Shown one piece after another: positions 19,859-29,256 of a stretch of DNA of 64,000 nucleotides. This DNA is from a virus. The notes under the pieces are model-generated. The model did not search any database. It was not told the origin of the DNA and worked only from the letters and a program-made list of their open reading frames with translations. A program made the position numbers and the translations under genes. The stretch lies in IMG/VR virus record IMGVR_UViG_3300025383_000011, positions 62,001-126,000 of that record; one strand, written 5' to 3'. Positions within the stretch are counted from its first letter, which is position 1. Each line of letters begins with the position of its first letter.

Positions 19859-22308
19859 TATGTGCCCTCACCCCATCCATCGTTTGGTATTTTTTCAGAT
19901 CTTGCGGCTGTGCCATCGTCGGGGAAATCTTCAACTTCGGCAGCTCTGTACAACGATCCGTCTTTGTATGTATTGCCCAGGCTGTCGGTAGTATAAGTAT
20001 CCAATTCAGTATCATATCCGTTTTCGGCAATCTTTTGTTGATACGTGGCTGCATCACCGGCTGCACTGGACCCGTTGGTAGGCAGTAAACTTTTGAGATT
20101 GTCTTGTAATGTGCCGACTGCACCGCCAACTGCGCCAACAACTGCACCGCCAATGGTACTGCCCACTCGACCAAATGCTGAGCCTGCGCCCGATCCAGTA
20201 CTGCCTGCACCAAATGCTTTGGCTGCATCGCTGTTGTTGTAACGAACCAAGTCCAACTCCTGTGTGAACACCCCATGACTGAATTTGTTTTTTATTGTTA
20301 AAATTTTGTACTGTCCACTAAAAAAACTGGTACGCATACCAGGCTTTGGATATACCAGACCTTGGTTGGTGATATCTATATCAATGTCTACCGGAGTGTT
20401 TACAGTAAGCGAGCAAACCACTTCTCCACTGTCCATTTTGATATGACCATACTGTGCAGCGAATCGATCTTGTCCCAATGAAAGATAGTTGCCGGCACCT
20501 TTTATTCCCAATCCGCCCAGCAATCGATTCACAGTACCATTGATCAAACTGTTTACTGCACCAGTCACAATGTTTGTGGCTGCTGTTGCCAAACTGTTTT
20601 CCAACTGCCCCAACAAACTGTTATCTGTTGACACTTGTACCGAATCAGCAGAAACAGCACCAGATCCGGTTTTGCTTGAGGGCGTTGGGGTATATAACCA
20701 ATCGTCTTGTTTGATCAAGGTAGGATCGCCCACGATAGTCAAATGCACGTTGACCATGTCGCCGGCTGCATTACTGTATACTGATTTCAATATGTCGGCA
20801 CTTTGTTGTGCCGCTGGTCTGTTGATAATGTTTAAACCAACTGTGTTGCTTTGGTCGCCCACCACGCTGTGATATCTAACTGGTGTTGCTGACGGTATCT
20901 GTGCCAGCTGTGGAATAAATTGAGAAAGAAAACTCAAGCTCGGCATAAAACTTGGCAATTTGCTGGTTACTTCTTCGCTGTTGGTGTTTTTTGTAACCTG
21001 TGTGGCTGCATTTGTTTTGGTATATTTGTTAACAGCCGTGTAAAAAGTAGTATCAAACTGCAATTTAAAATCAATGATATCGGTATTTTTTCCTGTGTAT
21101 ATGTAGTTGTAAATCTTGGCTGTGTATGGTGTGCTGTCCGACAACTGTGGCAAGTCAGGATGATCTGTTTTCCAAGTTGGATACTGTAGTATTTTATAAG
21201 TCAGCTGTTTGCCATAGGTATTGCGTGTTTTATCGTAGGCCAGGAATGTGGATTTAGTCACTACCTTGAATGCGTTAAACACAGAAGTTTCTGTGCTTTC
21301 TTTTTTTTCAGGCTTTTCCAATCCCAGTTGTTTGTTGATTAGCCAATCGCTTTGTGCCAACACTTTGTTAATAATGTCAACGTAGGTAGTACCTTTTGGT
21401 ATGTTAAAAGTGTTTTTGCTGAGATCAATGCCAGGAGCAACTGCGCCAGTTTTTTTAAAGCCATCGGGGTTGCCTTGGCTCAATGGGGTCAGCTGGTCTG
21501 ACACTATACTGCTTTTGGCTATTTCTGGATCAAATTCCCATTTAAAAACATCAGCTACTGTGCGTTTGCCATCAGTGACTTCGGCCTGATAAAAATCTGC
21601 CAATTCGCCAGCCACTCCTTTGGTAGGCGGTTTGGCATTGGGGTCTCCGTTGAAAAACTCATCAACTGTTCGAGCTGTAATAGACATATTGCGTGGAGTA
21701 GTGCGCAGTTCGTCGCTGTGTGCATCACCGGATCCGGTAGGAACAAATCCCAGTTTGTATTCGGTGCCCTTGGTACCAACACTGATTTTGCACTCAATGA
21801 TTTTTATTGGAAAACGTTTTCTAAATATGTTGGCATACTGTCGACCGATTGGATTGCCGTTGTCATCGTAGCCGGTAAAATTTAATTCTAACATATAGGG
21901 CTGTTGCAGGTAATTTTGAAATCCCGACGATGTTTGACTGGCCATCAGCAGGCTGTCAATCAAGGTAACTCCGTAGGGTTCAATGATGGTAAACGTACCT
22001 TCAATCATGTTGGTACTTTTGCTTTTTTTATTAAGTCCAATTACTGTTGTAAATTCAACATCTTGAATATAATAATTTAGGCCGGCTGTGCTGGGCAGTC
22101 GGCGATCTGGATATAGACCGGAATCTTCGGCGACCACGTAGCTGTTTGGCCCCAACTGATAAGTGACAGCACTTTCAACTTGACTGGCAGTCAATGCATT
22201 GTAGTCTGCAACATCCAACCACCATAGGCTCCAAGTGTAGGTATAGCTGGCGTAATTGTGCAGGGGATTGGGTACTACACTAGTGGGAATTGGAGCTTGA
22301 ACGGCCAT
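19858..22308 (-). CDS. Baseplate hub protein (gp27-like)
   Basis: 816 aa. The N-terminal 200 residues are beta-rich with FTTVIGLNKKSKSTNMIEGT and AIIEPYG-type segments (TFTIIEPYGVTLIDSLL). The middle carries TYVDIINKVLAQSDWLINKQ. The C-terminal part contains RTSFFSGQYKILTIKNKFSH followed by GVFTQELDLVRY, a pattern usual at the end of hub proteins of the gp27/GPD type. Gly/Ala-rich low-complexity sequence follows (residues about 690-740). It lies between gp53 and the gp5 spike, to which it is coupled by a TAATG overlap. It is the likely trimeric hub on which the spike sits. It is longer than T4 gp27 (391 aa), so the exact orthology is inferred. Confidence 0.7.
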   Translation of the reverse strand: MAVQAPIPTSVVPNPLHNYASYTYTWSLWWLDVADYNALTASQVESAVTYQLGPNSYVVAEDSGLYPDRRLPSTAGLNYYIQDVEFTTVIGLNKKSKSTNMIEGTFTIIEPYGVTLIDSLLMASQTSSGFQNYLQQPYMLELNFTGYDDNGNPIGRQYANIFRKRFPIKIIECKISVGTKGTEYKLGFVPTGSGDAHSDELRTTPRNMSITARTVDEFFNGDPNAKPPTKGVAGELADFYQAEVTDGKRTVADVFKWEFDPEIAKSSIVSDQLTPLSQGNPDGFKKTGAVAPGIDLSKNTFNIPKGTTYVDIINKVLAQSDWLINKQLGLEKPEKKESTETSVFNAFKVVTKSTFLAYDKTRNTYGKQLTYKILQYPTWKTDHPDLPQLSDSTPYTAKIYNYIYTGKNTDIIDFKLQFDTTFYTAVNKYTKTNAATQVTKNTNSEEVTSKLPSFMPSLSFLSQFIPQLAQIPSATPVRYHSVVGDQSNTVGLNIINRPAAQQSADILKSVYSNAAGDMVNVHLTIVGDPTLIKQDDWLYTPTPSSKTGSGAVSADSVQVSTDNSLLGQLENSLATAATNIVTGAVNSLINGTVNRLLGGLGIKGAGNYLSLGQDRFAAQYGHIKMDSGEVVCSLTVNTPVDIDIDITNQGLVYPKPGMRTSFFSGQYKILTIKNKFSHGVFTQELDLVRYNNSDAAKAFGAGSTGSGAGSAFGRVGSTIGGAVVGAVGGAVGTLQDNLKSLLPTNGSSAAGDAATYQQKIAENGYDTELDTYTTDSLGNTYKDGSLYRAAEVEDFPDDGTAARSEKIPNDGWGEGT

Positions 22309-22311
22309 GGT

Positions 22312-22611
22312 TTATAAACCCAATGCTTTTTTGATTGTGGTAGCAGTGGGCACGTAAATGATGTTGGGTGCAAGAAAATTAAAAACAGGATCTTTAAGTA
22401 CATCTGGATTACGCACCGCAAACACCCACCACAAGTTGCTGTCGCCATACAATTTGTGTGCCAGCAGATCGGGACGTAGGTTAAAAGGTGGGTCAATTTC
22501 GTATCTGGCATCGGTGCTGGCAGCAGGAATTGTTTTTCCAACCCATATGTCTAAAAATGGCCCCCACGTGCCGGTACCATTGTAAGGGCTAGTGTTTGAA
22601 TATTTGGCCAT
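22312..22611 (-). CDS. gp53: Baseplate wedge protein gp53
   Basis: 99 aa. It shows the gp53/LysM-like core: FNLRPDLLAHKLYGDSNLWW then VFAVRNPDVLKDP and a closing LAPNIIYVPT. In related phages gp53 completes the wedge and carries a LysM-like fold. It is shorter than T4 gp53 (196 aa), as is common outside the T-evens. The start codon overlaps the upstream stop (TAATG), and the next gene begins 3 nt after its own stop. Confidence 0.88.
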   Translation of the reverse strand: MAKYSNTSPYNGTGTWGPFLDIWVGKTIPAASTDARYEIDPPFNLRPDLLAHKLYGDSNLWWVFAVRNPDVLKDPVFNFLAPNIIYVPTATTIKKALGL

Positions 22612-23609
22612 TAAATAAATCCACCATTTTTATTGTTGCTGGCATACTGAGAACCGTGACTTGCACCAAACGCACTGGCTGGGTTGCCAGCACCAGGCGG
22701 ATTGATCAATGAACCATTGGAGAAATCTTCGAGACTGAAGTTTTGACTCTGTGCGGTACGACTGTAAACAGGTTGCAGAGACACTGAAATAGAACTGGTA
22801 GTTGGCAAGCGTGTGCTGTTTAATCTTGCACCGGTCAACTGTGGGTTGAAATTGGGCAAGCCTGGTTCAGGAATGTCCATATAGTCAACTTCAGCCGGCA
22901 TAGTGTGACTGAAACTGGTGACCACACACGGCACATTGGGCAAATAGTATTGACCATATCCGTTCAAATAAACTATGGGCGGTGGGTTACCTACTAGGTC
23001 TGCTGGATCAGATCCAAAAAACATTTTAGTAACGCTGCGGAAGAAATAGATACAGGCCAACAGGTATTGACCTTCGTTGATGTTTTGCACAGTAAAATCG
23101 CCCGAGATTGAAATGGCCGACACTTCACTGCTTTCGTAATAGTATTGTGCGTAATTGTTGTGAGTTAATTTTTGCGAAGAATAGTTTGCAGTATGAGTTA
23201 TCTGCACTTGTGGAGTATACGGAAAAACTACACCAACTCGTTGCGATCCGCCAAATAGCGCATTGGCTATGCCGGTCAAGGCAAAATCGCCACCGCCACC
23301 CGATCCATTGACTTCAGTACGCAACGGACTCAGTAAACTGTTGTTGGGATCGTTGTAAAAATAGTTTGCGCCAGCCGGTAAACTGATACGCACTCGCCAG
23401 TCCTGATTGGCATTAGGATAGGTAAATCTAGGTGCAGGTGCAGTTGTTTTGGTGCTGTACTTGAACATATCAGCCACGTTTACTGCATTGGATCTTGAAC
23501 TCAATCCAACAGAACCCAACAGGCTTGAGCTTATGGCCTGCCCGATCTGTTGCCCAAATGAGCCGTCTAAGCTGTTACCGGGTAGTGGTGCGTTAGGTAA
23601 AACTGGCAT
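22611..23609 (-). CDS. Baseplate/tail-tube junction protein (gp48/gp54-like)
   Basis: 332 aa and first gene of the leftward baseplate operon. It has an Asn/Gly/Ser-rich N-terminus, then DWRVRISLPAGANYFYN, the segment GVVFPYTPQVQITHTANYSS and LLACIYFFRSVTKMFFGSDP, ending with a Pro-rich, disordered tail. The PxPQVxxxHTANY pattern is typical of a structural protein found near gp53 and the hub in environmental T4-like phages. By position and size it could be the tube cap gp48 (364 aa in T4) or tube initiator gp54 (320 aa); I cannot decide between them. ATG 23609 has AGGA six nt upstream and a late box in front. Confidence 0.6.
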   Translation of the reverse strand: MPVLPNAPLPGNSLDGSFGQQIGQAISSSLLGSVGLSSRSNAVNVADMFKYSTKTTAPAPRFTYPNANQDWRVRISLPAGANYFYNDPNNSLLSPLRTEVNGSGGGGDFALTGIANALFGGSQRVGVVFPYTPQVQITHTANYSSQKLTHNNYAQYYYESSEVSAISISGDFTVQNINEGQYLLACIYFFRSVTKMFFGSDPADLVGNPPPIVYLNGYGQYYLPNVPCVVTSFSHTMPAEVDYMDIPEPGLPNFNPQLTGARLNSTRLPTTSSISVSLQPVYSRTAQSQNFSLEDFSNGSLINPPGAGNPASAFGASHGSQYASNNKNGGFI

Positions 23610-23630
23610 AAGTGTTCCTGTGTTATACAG

Positions 23631-23638
23631 TATTTATT
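23631..23638 (-). promoter_or_regulatory. Late promoter box AATAAATA of the baseplate operon
   Basis: AATAAATA on the minus strand. Predicted +1 near 23625 gives a 16-nt leader containing AGGA before ATG 23609. It is the head promoter of the leftward operon. Confidence 0.65.
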
Positions 23639-23679
23639 GATATCAATATGTGGGCATATAAAGATTTTTTTAAAAAAGG

Positions 23680-23709
23680 TTGACCTTGCGAAGATAATTA
23701 TGTTAGTAT
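23680..23709 (+). promoter_or_regulatory. Sigma70-like early promoter of gp55
   Basis: TTGACC, 18-nt spacer, TAGTAT (4 of 6 bases of TATAAT, preceded by TG). The spacer is AT-rich. It lies 25 nt before the preferred gp55 start. Confidence 0.5.
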
Positions 23710-23733
23710 GTGCTAACTTTAAAGGAACTAGAG

Positions 23734-24618
23734 GTGCGCCATAACTATCTTAACAACAAAGACATTCTAAAAGAAATTCACAAAAGCAAAAATACCTATT
23801 GCTACTATACTGCTCCTGCCTACGCAGACTACGATATGATTTTGCCAGCAGTATCAAAAATAAACAAAAAGAACATCTTGCAAGCACGTAAAGATCGTGC
23901 TGTGCGTTTGCAAAAGCTGGCGCACGAAGCAGCTACAGCCGACGGCACCAAGCGCAAGATGGACGAATTTGAAATCAAGCTCAAGGACGTGCCTGACACC
24001 GATGTGGTATTCCGTGTCATGACATGGGATCATATTCCAGTGGACGATGTCAAAAGCCGCAAAGCCGCTATCAAAGCCTACGAAGAAGAAGAGGGTGCTG
24101 TTACTCATTCCGAGTACGACGATGACACCTTGGACATTGCCGGCAATACCAAATATGTCAAAGTTAATTTTCCGCCGTTTGAACACTACACAGTTACCGA
24201 AGAGGGCGAACCTGTATTGGTGGGACGTAGTCACTGGCAAGGTGATTTTGTCAAGGGCAACTTCAGCAAAGATCACGGCAAAATGACTCCAAAATTGGCT
24301 CATATGTTTATCAAGCTGTGCGAACGCTATGCCACTCGTAGCAACTGGCGTGGTTACACCTACAACGACGAAATGCGTAGTCAAGCATTGTTACAGTTAT
24401 CACAAATTGGACTACAGTTTGATGAATCTAAAAGTCAAAATCCATTTGCCTATTACACAGCGGCCATTACCAACAGTTTTACACGTGTTCTAAATATTGA
24501 AAAACGTAATCAAAACTTACGTGATGACATTTTAGAAATGAACAACTTAACACCAAGCTACACACGTCAAGGTATGAAAATCAGTACCGGCAGCAGTGAT
24601 GGTGGCTACGACGATTGA
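23734..24618 (+). CDS. gp55: Late-transcription sigma factor gp55
   Basis: 294 aa from GTG 23734, chosen because AAAGGAA sits 6 nt upstream; an in-frame GTG at 23710 lies almost on the -10 box. The C-terminal third has the gp55/sigma region 2 pattern: LAHMFIKLCERYATRSNWRG, NDEMRSQALLQLSQIGLQFD, then NPFAYYTAAITNSFTRVLNI. gp55 binds host core RNA polymerase and recognises TATAAATA-type boxes, which occur throughout this window in front of structural genes. At 294 aa it is longer than T4 gp55 (185 aa); the acidic N-terminal half (about residues 60-170) has no assigned function. It is the first gene of the rightward early/middle block. Confidence 0.9.
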   Translation: MRHNYLNNKDILKEIHKSKNTYCYYTAPAYADYDMILPAVSKINKKNILQARKDRAVRLQKLAHEAATADGTKRKMDEFEIKLKDVPDTDVVFRVMTWDHIPVDDVKSRKAAIKAYEEEEGAVTHSEYDDDTLDIAGNTKYVKVNFPPFEHYTVTEEGEPVLVGRSHWQGDFVKGNFSKDHGKMTPKLAHMFIKLCERYATRSNWRGYTYNDEMRSQALLQLSQIGLQFDESKSQNPFAYYTAAITNSFTRVLNIEKRNQNLRDDILEMNNLTPSYTRQGMKISTGSSDGGYDD

Positions 24619-24629
24619 ACAAATTAGTA

Positions 24630-24658
24630 TTGCATTTACCAAAACAATCAGTTATACT
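24630..24658 (+). promoter_or_regulatory. Sigma70-like promoter of gp47
   Basis: TTGCAT, 17-nt spacer, TATACT. The -10 box ends 8 nt before the gp47 ATG, so the predicted +1 (near 24665) leaves almost no leader. Confidence 0.65.
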
Positions 24659-24666
24659 GTGTAACT

Positions 24667-25686
24667 ATGACAAACCTTTTTAAGAAGGCCGCAGTCTTCA
24701 CAGACATACATTTCGGCTTAAAATCCAATAGTACCTTGCACAACGAAGACTGTTTGGCCTTTGTCAAATGGGCCACAGCCAAAGCCAAAGAGGAAGGATG
24801 TGAAACCTGCATCTTTACCGGTGACTGGCACAACAATCGTGCGTCAATCAATATTTTAACTCTGGGCTACAGTCTCAGAGCTTTGGAACATTTGAATGAC
24901 AATTTTGACTCTGTGTATTTTATTCCCGGCAACCACGATTTATACTATAGAGACAAGCGAGATGTGCAAAGCGTGGAGTGGGCCAAACACCTACCCAACA
25001 TCAAGATTGTGAATGATTGGTTTACTCAAGGTGATGTTACTATTGCTCCGTGGCTCATTGGTGATGACCACAAGCGTTTAAAAAAATTAACTGGTAAATA
25101 TATGTTTGGGCACTTTGAATTACCAGGTTATTTGATGAATGCCATGGTTGCCATGCCCGATCACGGTGATGTAGATCCCAAAAACGACCTCAAAGGTTTT
25201 GAACACGTTTATTCAGGTCATTTCCACAAGCGTCAAACCAAAGGCAATATTACCTATCTGGGCAACTGTTTTCCACACAACTATGCCGATGCCGGTGATG
25301 ATGACCGCGGCCTAATGATTCTAGAATGGGACAAGCCACCAGTTTATCACGCCTGGCCTGATCAACCTATGTATCGTGTGTTCCAGTTGAGTGATGTGCT
25401 CAAGCACACCGAAGTTATGCTTAGGCCCAATATGCACGTAAGGGTAAATTTAGATATCGATATCAGCTACGAAGAAGCCACATTTATCAAAGAAACTTTT
25501 ATTGACACTTACAACCTGCGTGAAATTACCTTGATACCGGCCAAAACCACAGATCTAAGCGAATACGAAATACAAGGCAACATAGCATTTGAATCGGTGG
25601 ATCAGATTGTGTTCGGACAACTGAATTCCATTGAAAGCGAGCAGTACAACAAAAATTTACTGTTGGACATTTACAGAAATCTCTGA
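24667..25686 (+). CDS. gp47: Recombination endonuclease subunit gp47 (Mre11-like)
   Basis: 339 aa, the size of T4 gp47. Calcineurin-type phosphoesterase motifs are all present in order: DIHFG (residues 13-17), GDWHNNR, GNHDLYY, and GHFHKRQ. They ligate two metal ions for the Mre11-type nuclease. gp47 pairs with the Rad50-like gp46 to resect DNA ends for recombination-dependent replication. Here gp46 is not adjacent: three other genes (two radical SAM and one ANL-like) lie between. No ribosome site precedes ATG 24667 and the promoter -10 box ends 8 nt before it, suggesting a leaderless mRNA. Confidence 0.95.
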   Translation: MTNLFKKAAVFTDIHFGLKSNSTLHNEDCLAFVKWATAKAKEEGCETCIFTGDWHNNRASINILTLGYSLRALEHLNDNFDSVYFIPGNHDLYYRDKRDVQSVEWAKHLPNIKIVNDWFTQGDVTIAPWLIGDDHKRLKKLTGKYMFGHFELPGYLMNAMVAMPDHGDVDPKNDLKGFEHVYSGHFHKRQTKGNITYLGNCFPHNYADAGDDDRGLMILEWDKPPVYHAWPDQPMYRVFQLSDVLKHTEVMLRPNMHVRVNLDIDISYEEATFIKETFIDTYNLREITLIPAKTTDLSEYEIQGNIAFESVDQIVFGQLNSIESEQYNKNLLLDIYRNL

Positions 25687-25689
25687 GTA

Positions 25690-26679
25690 ATGTATGCATT
25701 TGAGGATATCCGCAGACTAGAAATTGAGCCTACAAATCAGTGTCAGGCTCGTTGTCCTCAATGCTTACGCACCCCACCCGATGGTACAGTTAATAAATTC
25801 TTACGTGACGAACTATCACTAGATGTAATTCGCAATCAAATTCCCGTCGGCTTCTGGGCGCAATTAACCAATATTAATTTTCAAGGCAGTACCGGCGACT
25901 GTATGGCACACAGAGACATTGTGAATATTGTGCGCTATATGAAACTGCATAGTCCGGCCCAAATAACAGTACACACCAATGGCGGACTTGGTTCCGCCGA
26001 TACCTGGGCAGATTTAGCTAGAGTATTAGACCCCCACAACAAGGTTGTATTTGGCATTGATGGTTTAGCTGATACTAGTCCTTTATATCGCATAGGTGTT
26101 GACTTTGATCTTGCTATACGAAATGCCCAAACATTTATTTCTGCGGGTGGACAGGCTGAATGGCAATATATTGTGTTCCAACACAATCAACATCAAATTG
26201 AACAGGCAAAGCAATTGAGTCGCGACTTAGGATTTCAAAAATTTTGGCTACGTAGCTCAGGTCGCTTTGAAGGCAAAGGTTATCAAGATGTTTATGATAA
26301 AGGTACGGTAACACACAGACTAGAGCCTGCCACAATCAAAGTCAATTCCTACGTAGAAGGCGAATACAAACAGAATATTCAGACCACAGCAATTGACTGT
26401 GAAGCTATCGATACCAAATGGATTGGTATATATGCTGATGGTACTGTGTGGCCTTGCTGTCATTTAATGGGATGGCATCGTATTCCCAATTATGGTCTGA
26501 GTAATTTAATAAACAAAAAGAAAATCATTGAAGTAGTCGGCGATTACAGCCAAATTGATTTGCACACGCATACCTTAGACACTATTATTCGCAGTGACGT
26601 ATTTCAAAAGAACTATGAGAAAAGTTTTACAAGCAGTCAACCAATACCAGTGTGTGTAAGCACCTGCAGACGACGATGA
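25690..26679 (+). CDS. Radical SAM protein with SPASM-like C-terminus (copy A1)
   Basis: 329 aa. The radical SAM cluster motif is C18-x3-C22-x2-C25 (NQCQARCPQCLRTP), which binds the 4Fe-4S cluster that cleaves S-adenosylmethionine. The core TIM-barrel continues with NFQGSTGD and TVHTNGG. The C-terminal part has IYADGTVWPCCHLMG and a closing PVCVSTC, the Cys arrangement of a SPASM/twitch auxiliary-cluster domain. Its substrate is unknown. It starts 3 nt after gp47 and its stop overlaps the next gene (ATGA), so the three are one operon. The protein is a paralogue of the one at 31022-32026 (same motif layout, similar size, matching EIVRY/NIVRYMK and LGF segments). QueE-type function is unlikely, since QueE has a longer first Cys spacing. 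Confidence 0.85.
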   Translation: MYAFEDIRRLEIEPTNQCQARCPQCLRTPPDGTVNKFLRDELSLDVIRNQIPVGFWAQLTNINFQGSTGDCMAHRDIVNIVRYMKLHSPAQITVHTNGGLGSADTWADLARVLDPHNKVVFGIDGLADTSPLYRIGVDFDLAIRNAQTFISAGGQAEWQYIVFQHNQHQIEQAKQLSRDLGFQKFWLRSSGRFEGKGYQDVYDKGTVTHRLEPATIKVNSYVEGEYKQNIQTTAIDCEAIDTKWIGIYADGTVWPCCHLMGWHRIPNYGLSNLINKKKIIEVVGDYSQIDLHTHTLDTIIRSDVFQKNYEKSFTSSQPIPVCVSTCRRR

Positions 26680-28115
26680 ACACGCAAGAACTACGAGCCA
26701 ACTTGGAAAAAGACTATAAGTTATTGGTATTTGCTGACTTTGCAGAAGTTAGCCACTCACCAACGGCTGCTTACAAGTTATTAGAAAGTGTACGCAAGGA
26801 TGAGTTTGCCGACCGCGAGCGTATTGTATTCTATGGTAATTACCCAGACCCGGAGTTGGTTAATCACGTGGCCAGGGCCAGAGAACTGTTGGACATTGGC
26901 GAGTTCTTTTGTATTTGGCAAAATGATATTTCTGATGCCGGCATACCAGGAACAGGATACCAGGTCAACAGTGACACGTTTTGTCCATTGCTGTGGGGTC
27001 ATTTAGAAGTTAGACACAACGGCGATGTATATCCTTGCTGTGTAAGCAAAGAGTTTATTGGTAACGGCAACGATAATACCTTAACAGAGTTATATCACAG
27101 TGATCAAATGAATCGTATACGTACAGAACTATTGTCTGGTGTGCAATCCAAGGGCTGTGAAAAATGTTGGCGTCACGAAGCTGAAGGCTTACAATCAAAT
27201 CGCCAATGGCACATAGGCAAGAACAGCCGTGATTTTTACAGTACCTGGCACGATGACCTAAAAGTACGCAGCTTGGACTTGAAGCCCGGTAATGTATGCA
27301 ATTTTAAATGCCGTGTTTGTAACCCAACTAGTAGTAGTTTGGTGGCCGAGGAAGTGAGACAAAGTCAACGACAACGTGGTATTAGTATTCCGGTGGTGGG
27401 CGATCGTTGGGCTGGCTACAATGAGTTTATGTGGGGCGAGCTAGATCGACTCATACCCGACGTAGAAAATTTAGATTTCTACGGCGGTGAACCGTTTTTG
27501 TTAAAAGAGTTAAAGACATTTTTACATTCGGCTGTGGCCAATGGTCACGCTGATCATATACGTTTGCACTTCAACACCAATGGTAGCGTATATCCCGAGG
27601 ACTTGATTGATACTCTGCGACAATTTCGCGAAGTTGATGTTTGTTTGAGTATTGACAATGTGGGCATTCAATTTGAATTAGAGCGCGGTGGCACGTGGAC
27701 AGCAGTTGAACAAAATATTTTACGATTCAAAGAGTTAACTGCCGATCCTGTGTTCAAAGTAAGCATATTCCCCACTGTCAACATACAAAACATTTATTAC
27801 CTGGATCGTTTGTATGAGTGGGCCGACCAACACAACATAATGGTCACTTTAAACTACTTGGATGATCCCGATTACCTGAGCATAGACTCAATGACTTCTG
27901 CGGCACGTGACTTGGTTGTTGATAAATATCAAACTAGTTCAAACGAATCTTTGCGTAATCTAGCTCAAAGAATCAAATCAAGCGCCGGCAGCAACGGACA
28001 AAAATTTATAAAAACTGTGGCGTACTATGACCGTATACGCTCACAAGACTTTACCAAGACTCACACAGAAATAGCTCAAGCGATGGGCTACACAGGACTC
28101 AACAATGATAACTAG
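26676..28115 (+). CDS. Twitch-domain radical SAM protein (copy B1)
   Basis: 479 aa from ATG 26676 (ATGA overlap with A1). A GTG at 26652 in the same frame lies inside A1 and was not used. It has an unusual domain order, with the auxiliary-cluster (twitch) domain before the radical SAM barrel: C103 in FCPLLWGHLEVRHNGDVYPC, C121-C122, and C161-x2-C164. The radical SAM motif follows at C208-x3-C212-x2-C215 (VCNFKCRVC), then FYGGEP, the SAM-binding GGE motif, and FNTNG. Residues 1-100 form an extra N-terminal region without clear homology. The order is known from environmental phage proteins of unknown substrate. It is the paralogue of the protein at 32016-33320 and is always placed directly after the A-type partner. 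Confidence 0.85.
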   Translation: MNTQELRANLEKDYKLLVFADFAEVSHSPTAAYKLLESVRKDEFADRERIVFYGNYPDPELVNHVARARELLDIGEFFCIWQNDISDAGIPGTGYQVNSDTFCPLLWGHLEVRHNGDVYPCCVSKEFIGNGNDNTLTELYHSDQMNRIRTELLSGVQSKGCEKCWRHEAEGLQSNRQWHIGKNSRDFYSTWHDDLKVRSLDLKPGNVCNFKCRVCNPTSSSLVAEEVRQSQRQRGISIPVVGDRWAGYNEFMWGELDRLIPDVENLDFYGGEPFLLKELKTFLHSAVANGHADHIRLHFNTNGSVYPEDLIDTLRQFREVDVCLSIDNVGIQFELERGGTWTAVEQNILRFKELTADPVFKVSIFPTVNIQNIYYLDRLYEWADQHNIMVTLNYLDDPDYLSIDSMTSAARDLVVDKYQTSSNESLRNLAQRIKSSAGSNGQKFIKTVAYYDRIRSQDFTKTHTEIAQAMGYTGLNNDN

Positions 28116-29238
28116 ACATTCAATCAATTCCGCAATGGTATTTCAATACCACGACAAAATGGCACACATTAAAACCTACAGTTACGACGACCTGTGTGAT
28201 CGCATTGATCGTTGGAAAATGTTTTACATTGAACAATACTGTGTACAACCAGGTCAAACCATATTGATTGATTTTAGCGTAATGACCATTGACTATTTTG
28301 CCAGCGTGTTTGCTGCTGCCGAATTGGGGTTGGTCTTGATCAATGGAGTGCCTGCAACCTGGCGCATACGAAATAGCAAGGAGAACAACCCTATTCCCAC
28401 CGGATTAGAGCCAATTGATTACATACTGGATTTTGGTACCAAGTCGGACTGGGATCACCAACTGTATACAGCATTGAGCAAAGATGTTGTGGTCAATGCA
28501 TATTGGCAAGACTATCAGGTCAAAGATACTGCACAATTGGCCTCAGTAAAAAATGACATACGTTGCACTGACGAATTGGTGCTGACAAAAGACTTGGTCA
28601 CCGGTGCCGCTGCCACACACAAAAAAATCACAGCCGTGAGTCAACGCATGGCCACAATACTGGGGTACAGCAACACCGACAGTATTTTGCACACTAGAAA
28701 TTTACACTTGCTGGACTATAATTTCTGTTGGAATTTTTTGCCGGGATTTATGCTGTGTCGTGAACATTTTGTATTCAACGATGTTGACGTGCCTGGCGGT
28801 AACGATTACTTGAGTATGTTGAGCGAATTTATCACAGACAATCGAATAAATTTTATTCCTATTGATCACGTGGTACCGGGTTCGTTAACAGGTTTACTCA
28901 AAAATATCAGTGCTGTTGATTTTGATCTGACTGTCAATACCACTGCTGCCATCAATAGAGAAGCGGTAAAACTGATGCGTGAAAAAAATATTCGTGCTAT
29001 TAATCGACTGTTTTGTACCAATCCACGCAATGCCGGTATGTTGATAAAAACTGTTGACAAGGACACACCCGATAGTCGATTACAAATGAATAATTTTGGC
29101 GCACCGCGCGATAACTTTTTTCAATTTAAATTAGACAATCACGTGTTGTACTACTCGTGCCCAGACTTGGGGGAGGATTGGCAAACCGACGGCAATCAAT
29201 TTATTTTCAGCAACAGCGAGTATCATTTTGCTGGATAA
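28105..29238 (+). CDS. ANL-superfamily adenylation-like protein, short and degenerate
   Basis: 377 aa. The N-terminal part matches the start of acyl/aryl-CoA synthetases and AMP-ligases: TYSYDDLCDRIDRW, then QTILIDFSVMTIDYFASVFA and AELGLVLINGV. The place of the ATP-binding loop reads LVTGAAATHKKI, not TSGTTGKPK. Near the end NNFGAPRDNFFQFK and CPDLGEDWQTDGNQFIF resemble the G-x-P and TGD motifs. The mobile C-terminal domain with the catalytic Lys (about 110 aa) appears to be absent, since ANL enzymes usually exceed 500 aa. It may adenylate or merely bind a carboxylate. It overlaps B1 by 11 nt and has AGGA in the B1 3' end, so it belongs to the same operon. Family membership is inferred from pattern only. 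Confidence 0.6.
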   Translation: MITRHSINSAMVFQYHDKMAHIKTYSYDDLCDRIDRWKMFYIEQYCVQPGQTILIDFSVMTIDYFASVFAAAELGLVLINGVPATWRIRNSKENNPIPTGLEPIDYILDFGTKSDWDHQLYTALSKDVVVNAYWQDYQVKDTAQLASVKNDIRCTDELVLTKDLVTGAAATHKKITAVSQRMATILGYSNTDSILHTRNLHLLDYNFCWNFLPGFMLCREHFVFNDVDVPGGNDYLSMLSEFITDNRINFIPIDHVVPGSLTGLLKNISAVDFDLTVNTTAAINREAVKLMREKNIRAINRLFCTNPRNAGMLIKTVDKDTPDSRLQMNNFGAPRDNFFQFKLDNHVLYYSCPDLGEDWQTDGNQFIFSNSEYHFAG

Positions 29239-29256
29239 CAATCTGTTCAATTTGAT

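Noticed and set aside
19695-20276. 193-codon leftward open frame across the hub/gp5 junction
   Set aside because: It lies in another frame within two well-supported baseplate genes and has no independent start signal or recognisable protein pattern.
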